64,000 bases of DNA. It comes from Cymodocea nodosa. Taxonomy: Eukaryota > Streptophyta > Magnoliopsida > Alismatales > Cymodoceaceae. The position numbers and the translations under genes are program-made. Location of the stretch: positions 1,696,501 to 1,760,500 of the forward strand of contig CM072342.1 of the NCBI GenBank assembly GCA_036874045.1. Reading direction: 5' to 3'. The notes beneath the pieces were generated by a model. That model did not search any database. It had not been told where the DNA came from and was given only the letters and a program-made list of their open reading frames with translations. Below are positions 38,001 to 50,400 of this stretch, piece by piece; positions within the stretch are counted from its first letter, which is position 1; every line of letters begins with the position of its first letter.

Positions 38001-41000
38001 TCCCATAACATATAATATCTAGACAACTAAAACAAGTAATATTCAAATGAATCAACTTCCAAGTCAAATGTTGATATTTATTTACATTCCCAAGTACTGC
38101 TAATGATTGATCACAAAATGCTAGATTCTATTCAACATGAGTTCTTTTTGACTTAGTAAAACTAAACATGTTAGTTCTAACAGGACAAGCAAAACCTATA
38201 GTAGATGCTCGGAATGGACTTAGAATAATTGCAAAACAAAATAAGAAATAAAATGAATAGTCGTCAATAGCTTCTTATTTAAGACTTGATACTACAAGGC
38301 AATGATTAGTAGGCCACAAAATAATATAATTGTTTACTGATGATACACCTTTGTAATTTTTTATCTGTAGCTAACCTTCAAGATCAAACAGGAGAAAAAG
38401 AATTATAGTTAATTGTAAACTACATCAAACCTGGCATTTGATGGTATGGAATAATCTCCAGTTCCATGAAAAAGTATCATGTCAGGCATGATGGGCACTG
38501 CAAGCTTGATGCATGGGTGCTGCAACATAACTTCTGGAGAGAATTTCTGCAGGGACTCTTCCCCTTCCATGAGGCTGAAATGAATTTGAAAGCAACAATG
38601 AGGATAAATCCTTTAACAGAAGCAATGTCAAAGAGTTGGAGAAGCATTGACTTAAAAAATTGACAGTGGTAAGGCAGAAGAAAATAACAAACATACCTAC
38701 CTAAGGAATATGGAACGGTACAATCCACGTTTATGGAAGTGGTCCACCAACTTCAAAATATTATATCTGTTCAAATAAGATAGAGAATAAGTTCATAGGA
38801 GAAAATTATAGAAGACATGCAATAGTTGAAGCCCTTGAGGGAATGATACAATATTAAGACAGGTAATGAAAAACTTGTTCACATGTGACATGGAGCAGAA
38901 GATACCTAGTTTTTTGTTCTGAGAAAAAGAACCACAATCACATTGGAATGGATTTGCAGGTAGAGGCCTTGCATAAAAGTTTTTATATTGGAAAATTTTT
39001 GAATTGGTAAGGTCAGTACCTACTACCAGGAGGTATGCGTGGGATACTCTTATAAACTCAACAGAAGCTTTTTTGGTATGCAGTGATATATAGACCGCAC
39101 CCTCAGAATACAGGTCTTATACACTGTGTAAAAATAAAGGCATGGAGCAGAAGATACCTAGTTGTTTTCTGTTCTGAGAAAAAGAACCACAATTACATTG
39201 GAACAGATTTGCAGGCAGAGGCCTTGCATAAAAGTTTTTTATATTGGAAATTTTTTGAATTGGTAAGGTCAGTACCTACTACCAGGAGGTATGGGATACT
39301 CTTATGAACTCAACCGAAGCTTTTTTAGTATGCAGTGATATATAGACCGCACCCTCAGAATACAGGTCTTATACACTGTGTAAAAATAAAGGCCAATAGC
39401 CTGTTTGGTTATCCAACTCTAATATTTCTGTTGGAACTCAAGGGACAGAGCAGTTTACAGAAGAATAATAGGATTCTCAACAACAATGAAAATATTTACC
39501 CTCCAGATATACCAAAAAAGGCTTTTATCTGTGAAATGCTCCATGCAATATCTTCCTCTTCTCCACTTTCTTTTATTGCCTGATCCAAGAGAGCACAAGC
39601 AGCAATATGTGCACCAGCAGATTGACCCATTACATAGACTCTACAAATCAACAATGACCCATGATGCATAGAAACTTTGGATTCATTTAAATGACCAGAT
39701 AAGTGAGAAAACAGTTTGGTATCAAAAGGTATGTGAGCCCAAATGTCAATTACCTGCTGGGATCACCTCCATAGTTTGCAATGTTATTGCAAACAAACGA
39801 GATCCCTTGAGAAGCATCCTTAATCATATCACTGATGGTTCCCTGAGGAAAGTTCCTGCTTTAAGGACTAATAAATTAGACTTCCAGAATACATATCAAT
39901 ACAAAAGCGATGAAAGTTCTCAGCAACGCATGAGGTTCCCACAAAAACTTGCCTATAATCAATGCAAGCAACAATGACATCCCTTTCTGCCAACTGCTTC
40001 CCAAGTAGAGAGCCCCATGCCTTGTATCTGCATATAAAACCATTTCATGTTAGGAGGTAAAAACATACTCAAGCATTATTTGAATATTACAACTATTTGA
40101 CCCATGGAAGGAATTTTTAAACAAAAGTATTTTATATGCCAGGGGGAAAATCATGGTTAGGCCAAATTTTTTTATTGCCAACCACCCATGGGTAAACATG
40201 GCTCAAATTGTACACTTCTACCCTATTTTCACAATAAACTACAAAATTCAAATCAAGTAATTTGGAATCAAACCACAGTTTCTAGAGTATATACCTAACA
40301 AGGAACTGCATAAATTCCAAAGATAATTCAAAATAAAATCTCAAACAAACACACATGGCATTATGCTCCTATACTAACTTGAGATTTTGTAAAATTTATC
40401 ATTGCACAAAGAATCATTCCAACAATGAACAGGCAGAGTTGTGTGCTCACCCTATAATCCATGCTCCACCTGTTATAAATGCCACCACTGGTTTTGGGCC
40501 ATCCATATTTGTGGGTAAATACAAATCCAACCTGCATTTTTTTTGAGAAGGATAAGGCCTGACTTTATAAAAGATAAGGTTATCAAACAATAACAACTCA
40601 TGTTGTAATCCCACTATGTGAAGTCAACTACACGAATCCTTTCTCTCATATATTTCTATTTATGGTCAAATGTTTAGTAAAATAACATAAATTTAAATCT
40701 TTTTTCACAATTACTAACCAAGTTTTAAGCCTTTCTCTCCTTTTAGTTTCTTCTACACTAATTAATTTTCCTTTTTTAACTAGTGCATCCTTTGACTTCT
40801 TAAGAATATAACCAAACTACCTAAGCTGATTTTTTCTTATCTTATCTTCAATTAATGCAACTCCTATTTTATTCCTACTAAAATCATTTTTTAGGATATC
40901 CCTTGTAATAGTACACTCATTTATCTAAGCATTCACATCTTCAAAATGCTGCAAAAGATAAATTTATCCAACCAGAAAAATTTTTACAAAGAAATAAAAA

Positions 41001-42873
41001 ATGTGTCGGGGGTAGGAGTCAATATTTTATATTTGTTTCGATATCTTCTTTTAAGATGGTTGGGATGCTACAAGGACGTTACTTGCAACCCTCAGCCAAC
41101 ATAAGAAACTACTAAGCAGAGAAGTACAGACACACTACCTGTTTCTTGGTTGTTCACCATAAATTATACTTCTTCTGACTTGACTAGAGAAGAAATAATA
41201 ATATCCAACTGCAAAAGAAATATATATTTTATGATGCTTAAAAGAAATATTTGGTATGTGAATATAACAAAGAAGATAAAATACATGCATAAAAATAAAA
41301 GTCTTCATGACTTTGATTTTAAAAAACAATGCATGGACATGAAAAAGGCATATTTAGTCATAGAAAAGAATGCATCAGCTCATTGAAGAAATAAACACAC
41401 CTTGTAGAAAACCTGGCATAAGTAATGCTGCATAGCAAGCAAGAGCAAGGAACCTTGTTACCCACCTGTAGCCTACTCTGGACAGATGAATCATAATATT
41501 ATTACACAATATCTGGACAGATGAATCATAATATTATTACACAATAATGGTTGGATTTGAAAGCTTCATAACAATAAATATGCTAGTTTCCATGTTTTTG
41601 GCAGATCCACCTCCCAAAGAGAGCACACACCAAAACGCTTGTCCATTGATGGGAAAGCACTAGAAAGTCATTTTCCAATGACCTTAAAGCTACAGAAAAA
41701 GACTAATTTGAATAAGCTCCAGGTTGTTACTTTAGTTTCTTACTTCAAGCTTTTCCATAATTTTCTATTTGATTTCAGAAGCAAGTGTTTTCATGTTCTA
41801 AGGGTCTAGATCATGAAATTGGTGGTCTTCGCTCTTAGTTATCCGTTGCATCACAAACCATCGAACAATTATTGTTACCATTATTAAAAAGAGGATGAAA
41901 ACTGAAAGGAGTACAAAAGAGAAACCTTCGAACATGTCATCCACAAGAAGATCGAATTGATCGATAGAAGTTCTTTTACAGACAGAAAAGATGAACGTGT
42001 TTCAATGCGATAACAAAAACATACGTAACATTTAAACTTCAGTCAAGCGAAAAAAACAGAGATGGGCGTATCTTTTCACCACCAAGAGGAAATATGTACT
42101 AAATAATCAACAAAATGCGAAAATGGCAACATAGAATTATATACGTCCACTGAAAAGTTTTAGCCAGATGGAGAGGAAAACGAAAGCACATTCAAAATTA
42201 GTGACTAAAATCCACGATCCACGGTTCCAAAATTTAAACACACAAAGCAATGAATCAGACAAGGAGAGACGAACATGCAACACGAAAGACGAAATGAGAC
42301 GGAAGCGTGTTCGGCCAGAACACCAAGCGTACACGAATGGAACAGCCAAAAGGAGAAGGAGAAGGGAATAAGGAAGAAGAATAGGAATTCGAAGAGATAC
42401 CCCAAGTAGCGGAGAAGGATGAAGGCAAGCCGCGTGACGAGGTACGTCTCAGCAGCGGCGTGCTCCACTTCGCGACGAAAGGACGGGCGCCGGGAGATGA
42501 TCGGGGAGGAAGATCGTCCGTTTCCAGGGGCTGATATGGAGGAAAGGAAGCAGTCGCTAACTAGACGCCTCCGCCGGTGGTGGTGGGAGCCCCCGACGTC
42601 CGCGGAGGCGACTCGCCGGATGAAAGGCATCTCGACAGATGCTTCCTCTTCGTCGGGAGAGGAAAGGGTGGGGGTGGACGTGGCGGTGGCCAAAGGGACC
42701 TCCGTCGGCGGCATTACGAGGCTGGCGAGGGGTGATTCGAAGGAGACGGACGGAGAATCTGGCGTAGGAGAACGGAGAGGACAGGGAGAAGAAAAGGCCA
42801 GATGCGGTTGTGGGTGGGACCCCAGGCGTGTGCTTCCACCTGGAACGGACATGGTCGTGTTCTCTTTAGTCAT
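35071..42873 (-). CDS. ICME: Isoprenylcysteine alpha-carbonyl methylesterase (ICME)
   Basis: An alpha/beta hydrolase of endomembranes that removes the methyl ester from prenylated C-terminal cysteines and so opposes ICMT; in Arabidopsis it modulates ABA signalling. Exons, 5' to 3': 42873-42401, 41477-41401, 41208-41139, 40531-40451, 40027-39953, 39855-39754, 39640-39500, 38766-38701, 38574-38431, 36577-36487, 35232-35071. The sum is 1482 nt, 493 aa from the first ATG. In-frame ATGs at 42852, 42714 and 42630 would give 486, 440 and 412 aa; the family is near 420-430 aa, so the start is uncertain. Two hydrophobic segments follow the [19 protein letters not shown] region. Oxyanion loop TGGAWIIG, nucleophile Ser300 in GQSAG, Asp402 in GTGDYS and His434 in KTHTD (493-aa numbering) are all present. 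The C-terminus [16 protein letters not shown] is diagnostic. Intron 5 has a GC donor. Confidence 0.95.
36120..36292 (+). mobile_element. Au-type SINE in ICME intron 10
   Basis: The 3' part carries the signature of the plant Au SINE: a degenerate B-box (agtttgaatct), then gtgagctgcata, then agaccccacgctagtgggag, then tgcattgg and a T-rich tail. The 5' head with the A-box is not clear, so the copy is truncated or diverged. It lies antisense to ICME. Confidence 0.7.
36626..36960. repeat. Two-copy tandem duplication in ICME intron 9
   Basis: The segments 36626-36790 and 36792-36960 align over their whole length (shared accatgattaggacttcaa, then gtcaacattt/cgata, then ttttttcttaaattttcaaa, then gaattgagcatg). 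The unit is about 166 bp. Copies differ by scattered substitutions, so the duplication is of moderate age. Confidence 0.75.
37080..38330 (-). mobile_element. Copia LTR-retrotransposon remnant in ICME intron 9
   Basis: Minus-strand frames between 37740 and 37560 encode a decayed Copia RNase H end ([15 protein letters not shown], then TKQLAYIS), matching the FHERTKHIEVDCH and TKDQLADIFTK motifs. Immediately downstream, a purine-rich stretch precedes TGTTAGAG at 37447, a plausible LTR start. The LTR would run to about 37080. I see no 5' LTR, gag or integrase. Orientation is the same as the host gene. Confidence 0.6.
38888..39393. repeat. 252-bp tandem duplication in ICME intron 7
   Basis: The unit beginning catggagcagaagataccta occurs at 38888 and again at 39141. 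It continues through ggcagaggccttgcataaaa, gtcagtacctactaccagga and ggtcttatacactgtgtaaa in both copies. The two copies differ at only a few positions, including a four-base indel near ggtatgcgtggg. It is the youngest-looking large duplication in the window. Confidence 0.9.
40584..40955 (-). mobile_element. RTE-type LINE 3' fragment in ICME intron 3
   Basis: On the minus strand it ends in the conserved RTE 3' signature (a cttcacatagtgggatta phrase) and a degenerate (TTG)n tail, seen here as caaacaataacaac. Only the last 370 bp or so are present and no RT motif remains. It parallels the copies at 19861 and 63457. Confidence 0.65.
41478..41547. repeat. 35-bp tandem duplication spanning the ICME intron 1 acceptor
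   Basis: The sequence ctggacagatgaatcataat, continuing attattacacaatat, occurs at 41478-41512 and again at 41513-41546. The first copy abuts exon 2 (ending at 41477), so the 3' splice site with its upstream tract exists twice, 35 nt apart. Confidence 0.9.
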
Positions 42874-44423
42874 TTAAGAGATGGACCTGACAAGACGATT
42901 CTTAACAGACAGCCAATAATCACGTCACAGATCACACGTAACTTGATTTCTTTCAGAATTTTTTTAATCTTTTTAAAAATATTTATGCAATTTTCAAGTG
43001 TTTTCGAATAAACTAAAATGTTTCCGCAGCGGCCCGCGGTTATGTGGCCCCATTGTTTTCAATAGCAAACTTAATTATGACATTCGTTAATCTACTAGAT
43101 ATTATACGTACGCAGGTTTCGAACCACGATGGGGGCGTGAGAGGTATCGCGTTATTAATTTCCAAATTCGGAAAGTATATTAAAATATGAGATCGTTGTA
43201 TTCGGAATGGTACTTGTTAGTTTAATTAGAAATTTCCCTATATATTTATAACCGTCATTGAGATAACACAATTAATCATTTACTTCATTATAAAAAAATA
43301 GTTATTATATATTTGAGTTGAGAATACTGTTATATATATATGCATATATTCTAGAATGCCAAACGCAACATAAGCTTTAACGTGGCAAGATGAGAATCTT
43401 AACACAGCCGAGGACACTCCACATCACAGCCTATGTTGCATTTGGCAAATGAGAATCAGGACACGGTACACGTGCCAAACGCACGTTATATACATATGTA
43501 TATGAACTCGTCTGGTAACATTGTTTCCTCCACCCCCTTTTCATCCAAGAATACCTGCAACAACTCAACTACAACATGATCCCTTTTGCGCCCCCCCCCC
43601 CTAAAAGCACCAGAACCTGATCTAGGAGAAACGAAATAAGAAGCAAACGGCTCTATAAAAGATCATCAACGTGTTTTGTGGCGAGTACAGAAAGAACAAA
43701 CTCTCAGTATTTCTCGCCGGTGAATGTGAAGTGAACCACATTCATGTTGAATGCCCAATAGACTGATCCGGGTGTAATTGAGATTAAATTGCGAGACCAA
43801 TATACATTCCATTGTTCAGGTATTGGACTGTTTTTCTTCGCCTTGAATCACTACACTACAGACAGAGAATCAAGAATTATGATACATCATCGTTGAATCA
43901 TCGGAAAAAACCAATAACGATAAAGAACTACAGCAAAAACAATAGCATCTGAATTAGATGAACAGGAGGTTTTACATATATATACACACAGCCTCTGTCT
44001 GGTACGAATGGAACAAGATCTACGTATATTCATAAATCACTTTCCGAGGTGTTATTACAAAGACTAAAAGCATCGGAACCGTGATCCGATTTCCATCCTG
44101 TGGATATCTTGCCCTGCTTTGCAGATACGATAGCCAAGTTCCTGATTCCGATCAACTAGGTCAGCATCTCTGTATGGGAAATGAGCTGGGAATGTTAAAA
44201 GAGATGGAACCTCAAAGAGCTACACGTAAACTGCAGAACGCAGTAAAATTTAATGGATTTGATACTACAGCTAAATAAAAGGCACATCAAGTGCAGATAT
44301 TCTTCAATTAATATACCACTACAGCTTTCACCTGGTGGGTGGTCTACGTAGTACAGACAGAATGATTAAGAAATTAGGCACCACATGAGAAGATACTGTA
44401 AAATAAGTGAACTCAGAATCACC
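42874..44423. other. Intergenic region between ICME and the SIN3-like gene
   Basis: No gene is visible. It holds the ICME promoter side on the left and the SIN3-like 3' UTR on the right. Between them are a small fold-back at 43355-43451, an ATATAT-rich stretch, and a C11 run at 43591-43601. Confidence 0.45.
43355..43452. repeat. Small fold-back element
   Basis: The arm tgccaaacgcaacataagc near 43358 is the near reverse complement of cctatgttgcatttggca near 43431. The spacer is about 55 bp. A third gccaaacgcac phrase follows near 43472. It resembles the terminus of a MITE but no target-site duplication is obvious. Confidence 0.45.
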
Positions 44424-47400
44424 TCAAGCGGATTCTACACGTCTTTCTTGTAACTGATGGAACATTTGTATCCTTCCACCAACAATATGCGAGGCAGGTA
44501 TATATTTCCTCCTCTTCTTCCGATGAAAAACATCTTCGGTGTCTAGGACATATGATACCTGTAATATATGGAAAACTCTTAAAATATGACTACAATTATA
44601 TTTAAATACACTAGATATACATCTACGTGAATTTAATAGATACCTTAGAGGAACTGCAAGATATTTTGCACTCCAAGCCATTCATGAGTTCAACGCCTTC
44701 CATGGCCTTGCATGTTGCCGAATATTCATCACTATTTCCAAACTTGCGCTTAACAACTCTACAAGACAAAACAATGATTACATCGATTGGAGATACTGTA
44801 AAATCTTCACATGTGCCAGGAATTTCTACGCAAGTGTCAAAATGTTTTTATACCTTCTAAGGAAAATGTCATGAGAGACTTTCACATTGGTGGCAGCCAA
44901 AAACTCATTATTCAGATACACAGCAAAATTTGGGTCCATAGAGACTGCAGTCACATCAGATTTCTCATGTCCACTATCCATCAGCTGAATTGATAAACGA
45001 GTTGGTGATGACCACTGCAAAGTAAAAAAGTAGCAAACATCACAATGAAAATACATGTTTCTTATGAGGTGTCATTTAGGTGCACAAACTTGTAATTGAT
45101 TTATGAAGACAAGTTGAAAACTTACAGATTCAAATCGATATATGCTCTCGTCATGGAGGAGAACACGCACATTCTCATGATAAACAAGATCCATAAATCT
45201 CCCAGGTCTTCTAGATTTTTCGTATGCATAAAGTTGAAGCAGCTTATTTCCCGTGTCATCTGATGCAACTACTTGGAGCTGAATATTGTATTGAAAAATA
45301 AGGCCACTTGTCTAGAAGCTTTCACTTTCATGAAACACTAAATGGTGAAACTATTTACCTGCTTGACGACTTTGTAAATCAATTTATCAAGTGTGAAGAG
45401 TACATAAGATTGAGTTCCAATGATAGCACGACACTCATCCTCAAATTTTGTATTGTCACCAGAACCATCTAATAAATTATACAGAGAAGATGTGAACCTG
45501 TGAGAAAACATGAAGACAAACAAGTCTGGCATAAGAGTTACTTCTAATTATGTTACCCATAACATGAATTCAAGTCAGAGTAACATACTTGTCATAGAGA
45601 TGTGGAGAGCTTGTGTTCTTGACCGTCTTCCATTTTCGTTCAGCAGATACTGAATTTGTCTTAGCCGACTGAATTCTCTCGTACAAAATCTACAAAAAGT
45701 TATGCTCCTAAAAATTAGGAATACACTTAGAAGATGAGAAGTAGAGCATTATTGTCTTCCATGAATTCATTTCTCTACCTGATGAAGTCTAAAAAGCACA
45801 TAAAACGAATCATTTCCATAGAAAATACGTGAATTTCTATCTTCCTTGTCATGCAAAACCAAGGGGACATGCTTTGCTAGAGGTTTAACTGTATGCAAAA
45901 AACGTTCCGAAAAGGGCATTGATGTCCCTTCACCCTCAGCATCAATGGCATCAGCCATTCCTTCAGCTTCACCTTCACTTTCGGCCTTATTATCATGATC
46001 ATCATGGTCTGCATCTTCTTCTTCATTATCTTCACGTGAGCATTCCTCACCATCACCAGATTCACTACCTGAAACATCTTCACCAGCTTCAGATGCATTT
46101 TCACTATCCTCTGTTGATCTTTGAGCACTTTCATCACCCTCATCATCAGCATCAGCATCATTTTCAGCAGCAACCTCACCATTATGTATCTGGACCTCCC
46201 CTGGCTTAACCTGGTAAGGCCTGCTAGCAGAGCTGTCCTTCACCTTGGGCACTGCAGAATCCCTAGCAGATTCCTCAAAACCCATAAAGTTATCCTCTTC
46301 AAAGTCCCCGTTAGGTGACAATTCACCCTCTTCTCTTTCAACTTTAAAGACATTGCGGCTGCCAGTGTCAGAACACCTGTGATTTTTTGTGTTCTCACTC
46401 ATGTTTCCTCCATTAGCAGATACCAGTGGCCTTACATTTCCAACACCCTGAGACACAAACATGTTTTTTTTTGATGAATTATGACAAAGAGGTTGCAGAC
46501 ACTAAGGTATAAAAACATCAAACAAAAATATTCTATAGATGAACCATATAAATAAAAGAATCTACAAGCAATAAAAGATTACATCAATACACAATCTAAC
46601 AAGGAAACACTTCTATATATGTACAAATGTCTATAGTGTTGTGTTTTATGTTAAACATGTACGTTAACATACAATCTAACAAGGAACCCTTTCTATATAT
46701 GTAGAAATGTCTACAGTGATGTGTTTTATGTTAATCACTTTTTTAGGTGCTAGATGATGGAGATTTAAGATACTTAAGTTTTTGGCTGAACGTCAATGTT
46801 AACCTGATTCAATTTTCAGGGAGAAAACAAGAAGGCTGCAAAATTAAATAGCCTAAAAGAGTAAGAAAAATGTAGAAAGACGTTAAATGAGAGACCAAGA
46901 AAATTCTGTAATCAGTCAGAAAAAAAGAAAAATGTAATAAAGAAAAAAATCATGCGAATGGTAGGAGAAATGCTACCACTTTTTTGGAAAAATAGTAGGT
47001 ACTAGATGGAGAAAAAGGACTAAAATAGAAGAAAGGGAAGAGGGGCTCCTAGTGAAATTGCATCCATTTTATTGATCTGGTTAAAAGATTCATGAACATC
47101 ACTATCCACATAAGCTGCATTCCAAGAAAAAAACATTCCACGTTCCTTTCAGTTCACTAGAATGGAAGCTTTTTCAGATTGAATCATACCCTTAATAGAA
47201 GATCACAGGCATAGTCAAGTGGGATGCAAAAGTTTAACACAGAATTAATTTTGTTTCCTGGTGATAGTAGTATTTTTGCCTGAATTTAACCCAAGACCTC
47301 ACCCCTCTTAATAGAGTGAAGGACCAAATGTATTATCCTGCTGTAAACTATTCGGTCAATGAACATTGAATGCAGTCTGTAATTACAAAAAACTATTCCA

Positions 47401-50400
47401 ATATGGCTGAATCTCAGACGGAGAAATTATTTGCCCCAACATAAATATACAATTGGGTTATCAATCTTCCCTTAGCCTAAAAAGAAACATCATGCTATTT
47501 TGGATCCCTTCCATTTTTTCCCACTGAAGACTTGCCCTGCCTTGTGGAATAAGAAACAATTCCAGAAACTCCGAGAATTATTTCATTAGAGAATTGGCTG
47601 TACATTACATAGTATCAGACTAGTGACTTAATTTAAAAATTGCAATATCAAAAATTGCAGAAACAGGAAAGGTTAGCATGTTGCATACTACAAGTTTGAA
47701 CATCTTCTTTAGAGACTACAAGAATCCAAAAGGCATATGCATGGATCATGTGAATAATTAAAGAGAACTTTTTTTATGAATTGTTAAATCTATTATGGAG
47801 TATGGATGCTGAGTTTGGTTAGGAAGAGATCCTTAAGAGAAGATCAAAATATACTATAAGAGGACACATATGATTCAATATTACAATCATGTTAAAATCT
47901 TGTTTAATCAGTAAAGTGGAATCATGTACATATGTTTTTGAATACAATGTCAATATCAATCATTCAATCAACCATGTGATTCTTATCCTTGCAATCAAGA
48001 TAATCAGCAACCATTATAATACAAACCAAACTACAAGGAAAAATACATTCCATACTATGAATGTGGACCATTTAATTTTATCCATAATCAAAGGAAAAAG
48101 CTTATGGAAACTATTCATTTACTTAGACAACTAATGGAAAATTTTAGAGAAGAAAGAAGACTTCCATATGATATTTATTGATTAAGAAAAAACATATGAT
48201 AGAGTACCTTGAAACCTATTGTGATGGATTTTAAAAAGAAAAGTACCAATAAGATATGCTGATATTATAAAAAACATGTATGAAAATAGTTAGTAGTATT
48301 AAAACTGTAGAAAGAGAAATAAAGGAATTTCTTATGGACATAAGTCTAAACCGATGGTCTTTCCTAAGTCTATATTTGCTCGCCTTAATTATGGATGAAA
48401 TAATTAAGAAAATTCAAGGAGAAATATCATGGTGTTTGTTATATGCTGATAACATTGTTTTAATTGATGAAAATCAGGAATTAATTATAAATTAGAATTA
48501 TGGAGAGACATTTTAGAGTCCAAAGAATTTAGATTAAGTCAAAAACTGAATATGAAATGTAGGTTCAATGAAAATAGTAATAACAATGAAGGTATATACT
48601 TAGATGACTATGTGATTCATAAAAGTCTTCTAAATACTTAACATCTATAATAACTAGTAATAGTGAAATTTTAGAATATGTTACTTATAGGATTAAAGTA
48701 CAATGGATGAAGAGAAAAAATGTTTATGGAGTATTATGTGATAGGAGGATGCTCTTAAAATTAAAAGGAAAAGTCTATAAACTGCCTTTCGCTTAGCCAT
48801 ATTTTATGGCTCAGAATGCTGAATTGTGAAGTTCAATATGTAAAAAAGTTAACATCACAGAGTTTCCTATGCTTAGATAGATGAGTGATAATACTATCAA
48901 GGATAAACTTAAAAATGATTTTATTAGAAATAGGCTAAGAGTTGCACTTATTAAAGGTACGATAAGATAAAATTAGCTAAAATAATTTGATCATATACTT
49001 AATAGACCAAAAAATGCATTAGTTAGGAGATGAGATTTAATTAGTGTACAAGAAATTAAAAGAAGTAAATATAGGTCTAAAACTACTTGGTTGGGCGTTA
49101 TCACTCATCTAAATATTTTAATTATAAAAAAATATTTAAATTTATGTAATTTAATCCAAGACTTGGCAATGGATAGAAATATTAAAAAAAAAAGGTTTAT
49201 GTGGCTAGCTCCACATAGTAGGATTATAATTCGAATTGTTGTTTTGTATCAAAATAAAAAGCTTAAATTGTAAACAAAAAAACACATGCCCTACCTCTGA
49301 TGAAGACAGAACTTCATTATGGTGTCTAGGTTCAGCCATACTTTCGGAGCCAGTCAGAGTAGATTTCAGGGGTACGGGACAAACTCCTTTAAGTTCAAAC
49401 AAAAAACACTTAGATTAGGAACAAGTTTAAAATAAACTCAATTGTGACAGTCTTCCTAGCAATAAAATGGTTCTGATTTATTTTCAAATGTTCTCATACC
49501 ATGGTTTGGTTCAGCCCATACTGAACCACCATCCATCAAACGCTCCCCCATGACAGTTTGAACATTAACTCCTGAAGCATCAGTGGCTGCACAGACACTG
49601 TTGTGAACTTTTCCACGTGGTGGAGTGCTACAGATACTATCGTTTCGACGGGTGGATCGTTCAACATCATGAAAACCATCTTCTTTGTCTGTGGTATCAC
49701 CATTTGCCAGCCTTACTCTGCAGGAAATTCCTTCTTCACTTGGAATTCCCTCATCACCATTGCCTACAGGATTTAGTTGCTTCACACTGGTACCGATACA
49801 ATCAGCAACAGGGCTACCATCACTTTCAGAGACAGTTGTAGCATTGCTCTTGACAACATGATTCTTTGTCTTTACAGCATCTTCTGTGTCCTCTGCACCG
49901 TGAGGTCGAGAAGGGACACCTAAGAGAGGCTCCAAGAATGTAGTCCAAATCTTCATAACCTTGTCCACTTGGTCTGATGATGAGCAGAGCTCCCCACATG
50001 AATATTTGATTATCTGATACAAATCATCGTGTATATCTGGATCTGTAAATTCAAATTCCATATTTGGAACTATAGGTGGTCGCCGATTTCCAGCAGCAAT
50101 GGCAAGAAGTGCACCATCTTCTTTCCGCTTCTTTTCATTTATTTCTTTTATCTCAGCCAATAAAGCTGCCAAGGTTATAAAGTGTGAAGTGAGGCTAAAT
50201 GTTTAGGAAAAAAGTATACAAGTGGGATGGATTTAAGGAACAAAATAAACAACACAAATAATTGTTTTAGAAGATTTTTCAAAGTGATACAATAGCATTA
50301 GAAACAACAACTTCATTAAGTTCAGTATACTTGCATACTTTTCATTAAAAGAAAAATTATGATTCAACTCCAGAGAAATGAAACTTTGTTCTTCAACACC

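Noticed and set aside
42419-42877. 152-codon plus-strand open frame
   Set aside because: It is antisense to the GC-rich first exon of ICME, whose minus-strand frame continues correctly into exon 2. The plus frame has only Arg/Gly-rich composition.
45877-46209. Met/Leu-rich minus frame and His-rich plus frame of about 100 codons
   Set aside because: Both are alternative readings of the acidic exon 16 of the SIN3-like gene. Repeated GAT/GAA codons read out of frame give these biased peptides.
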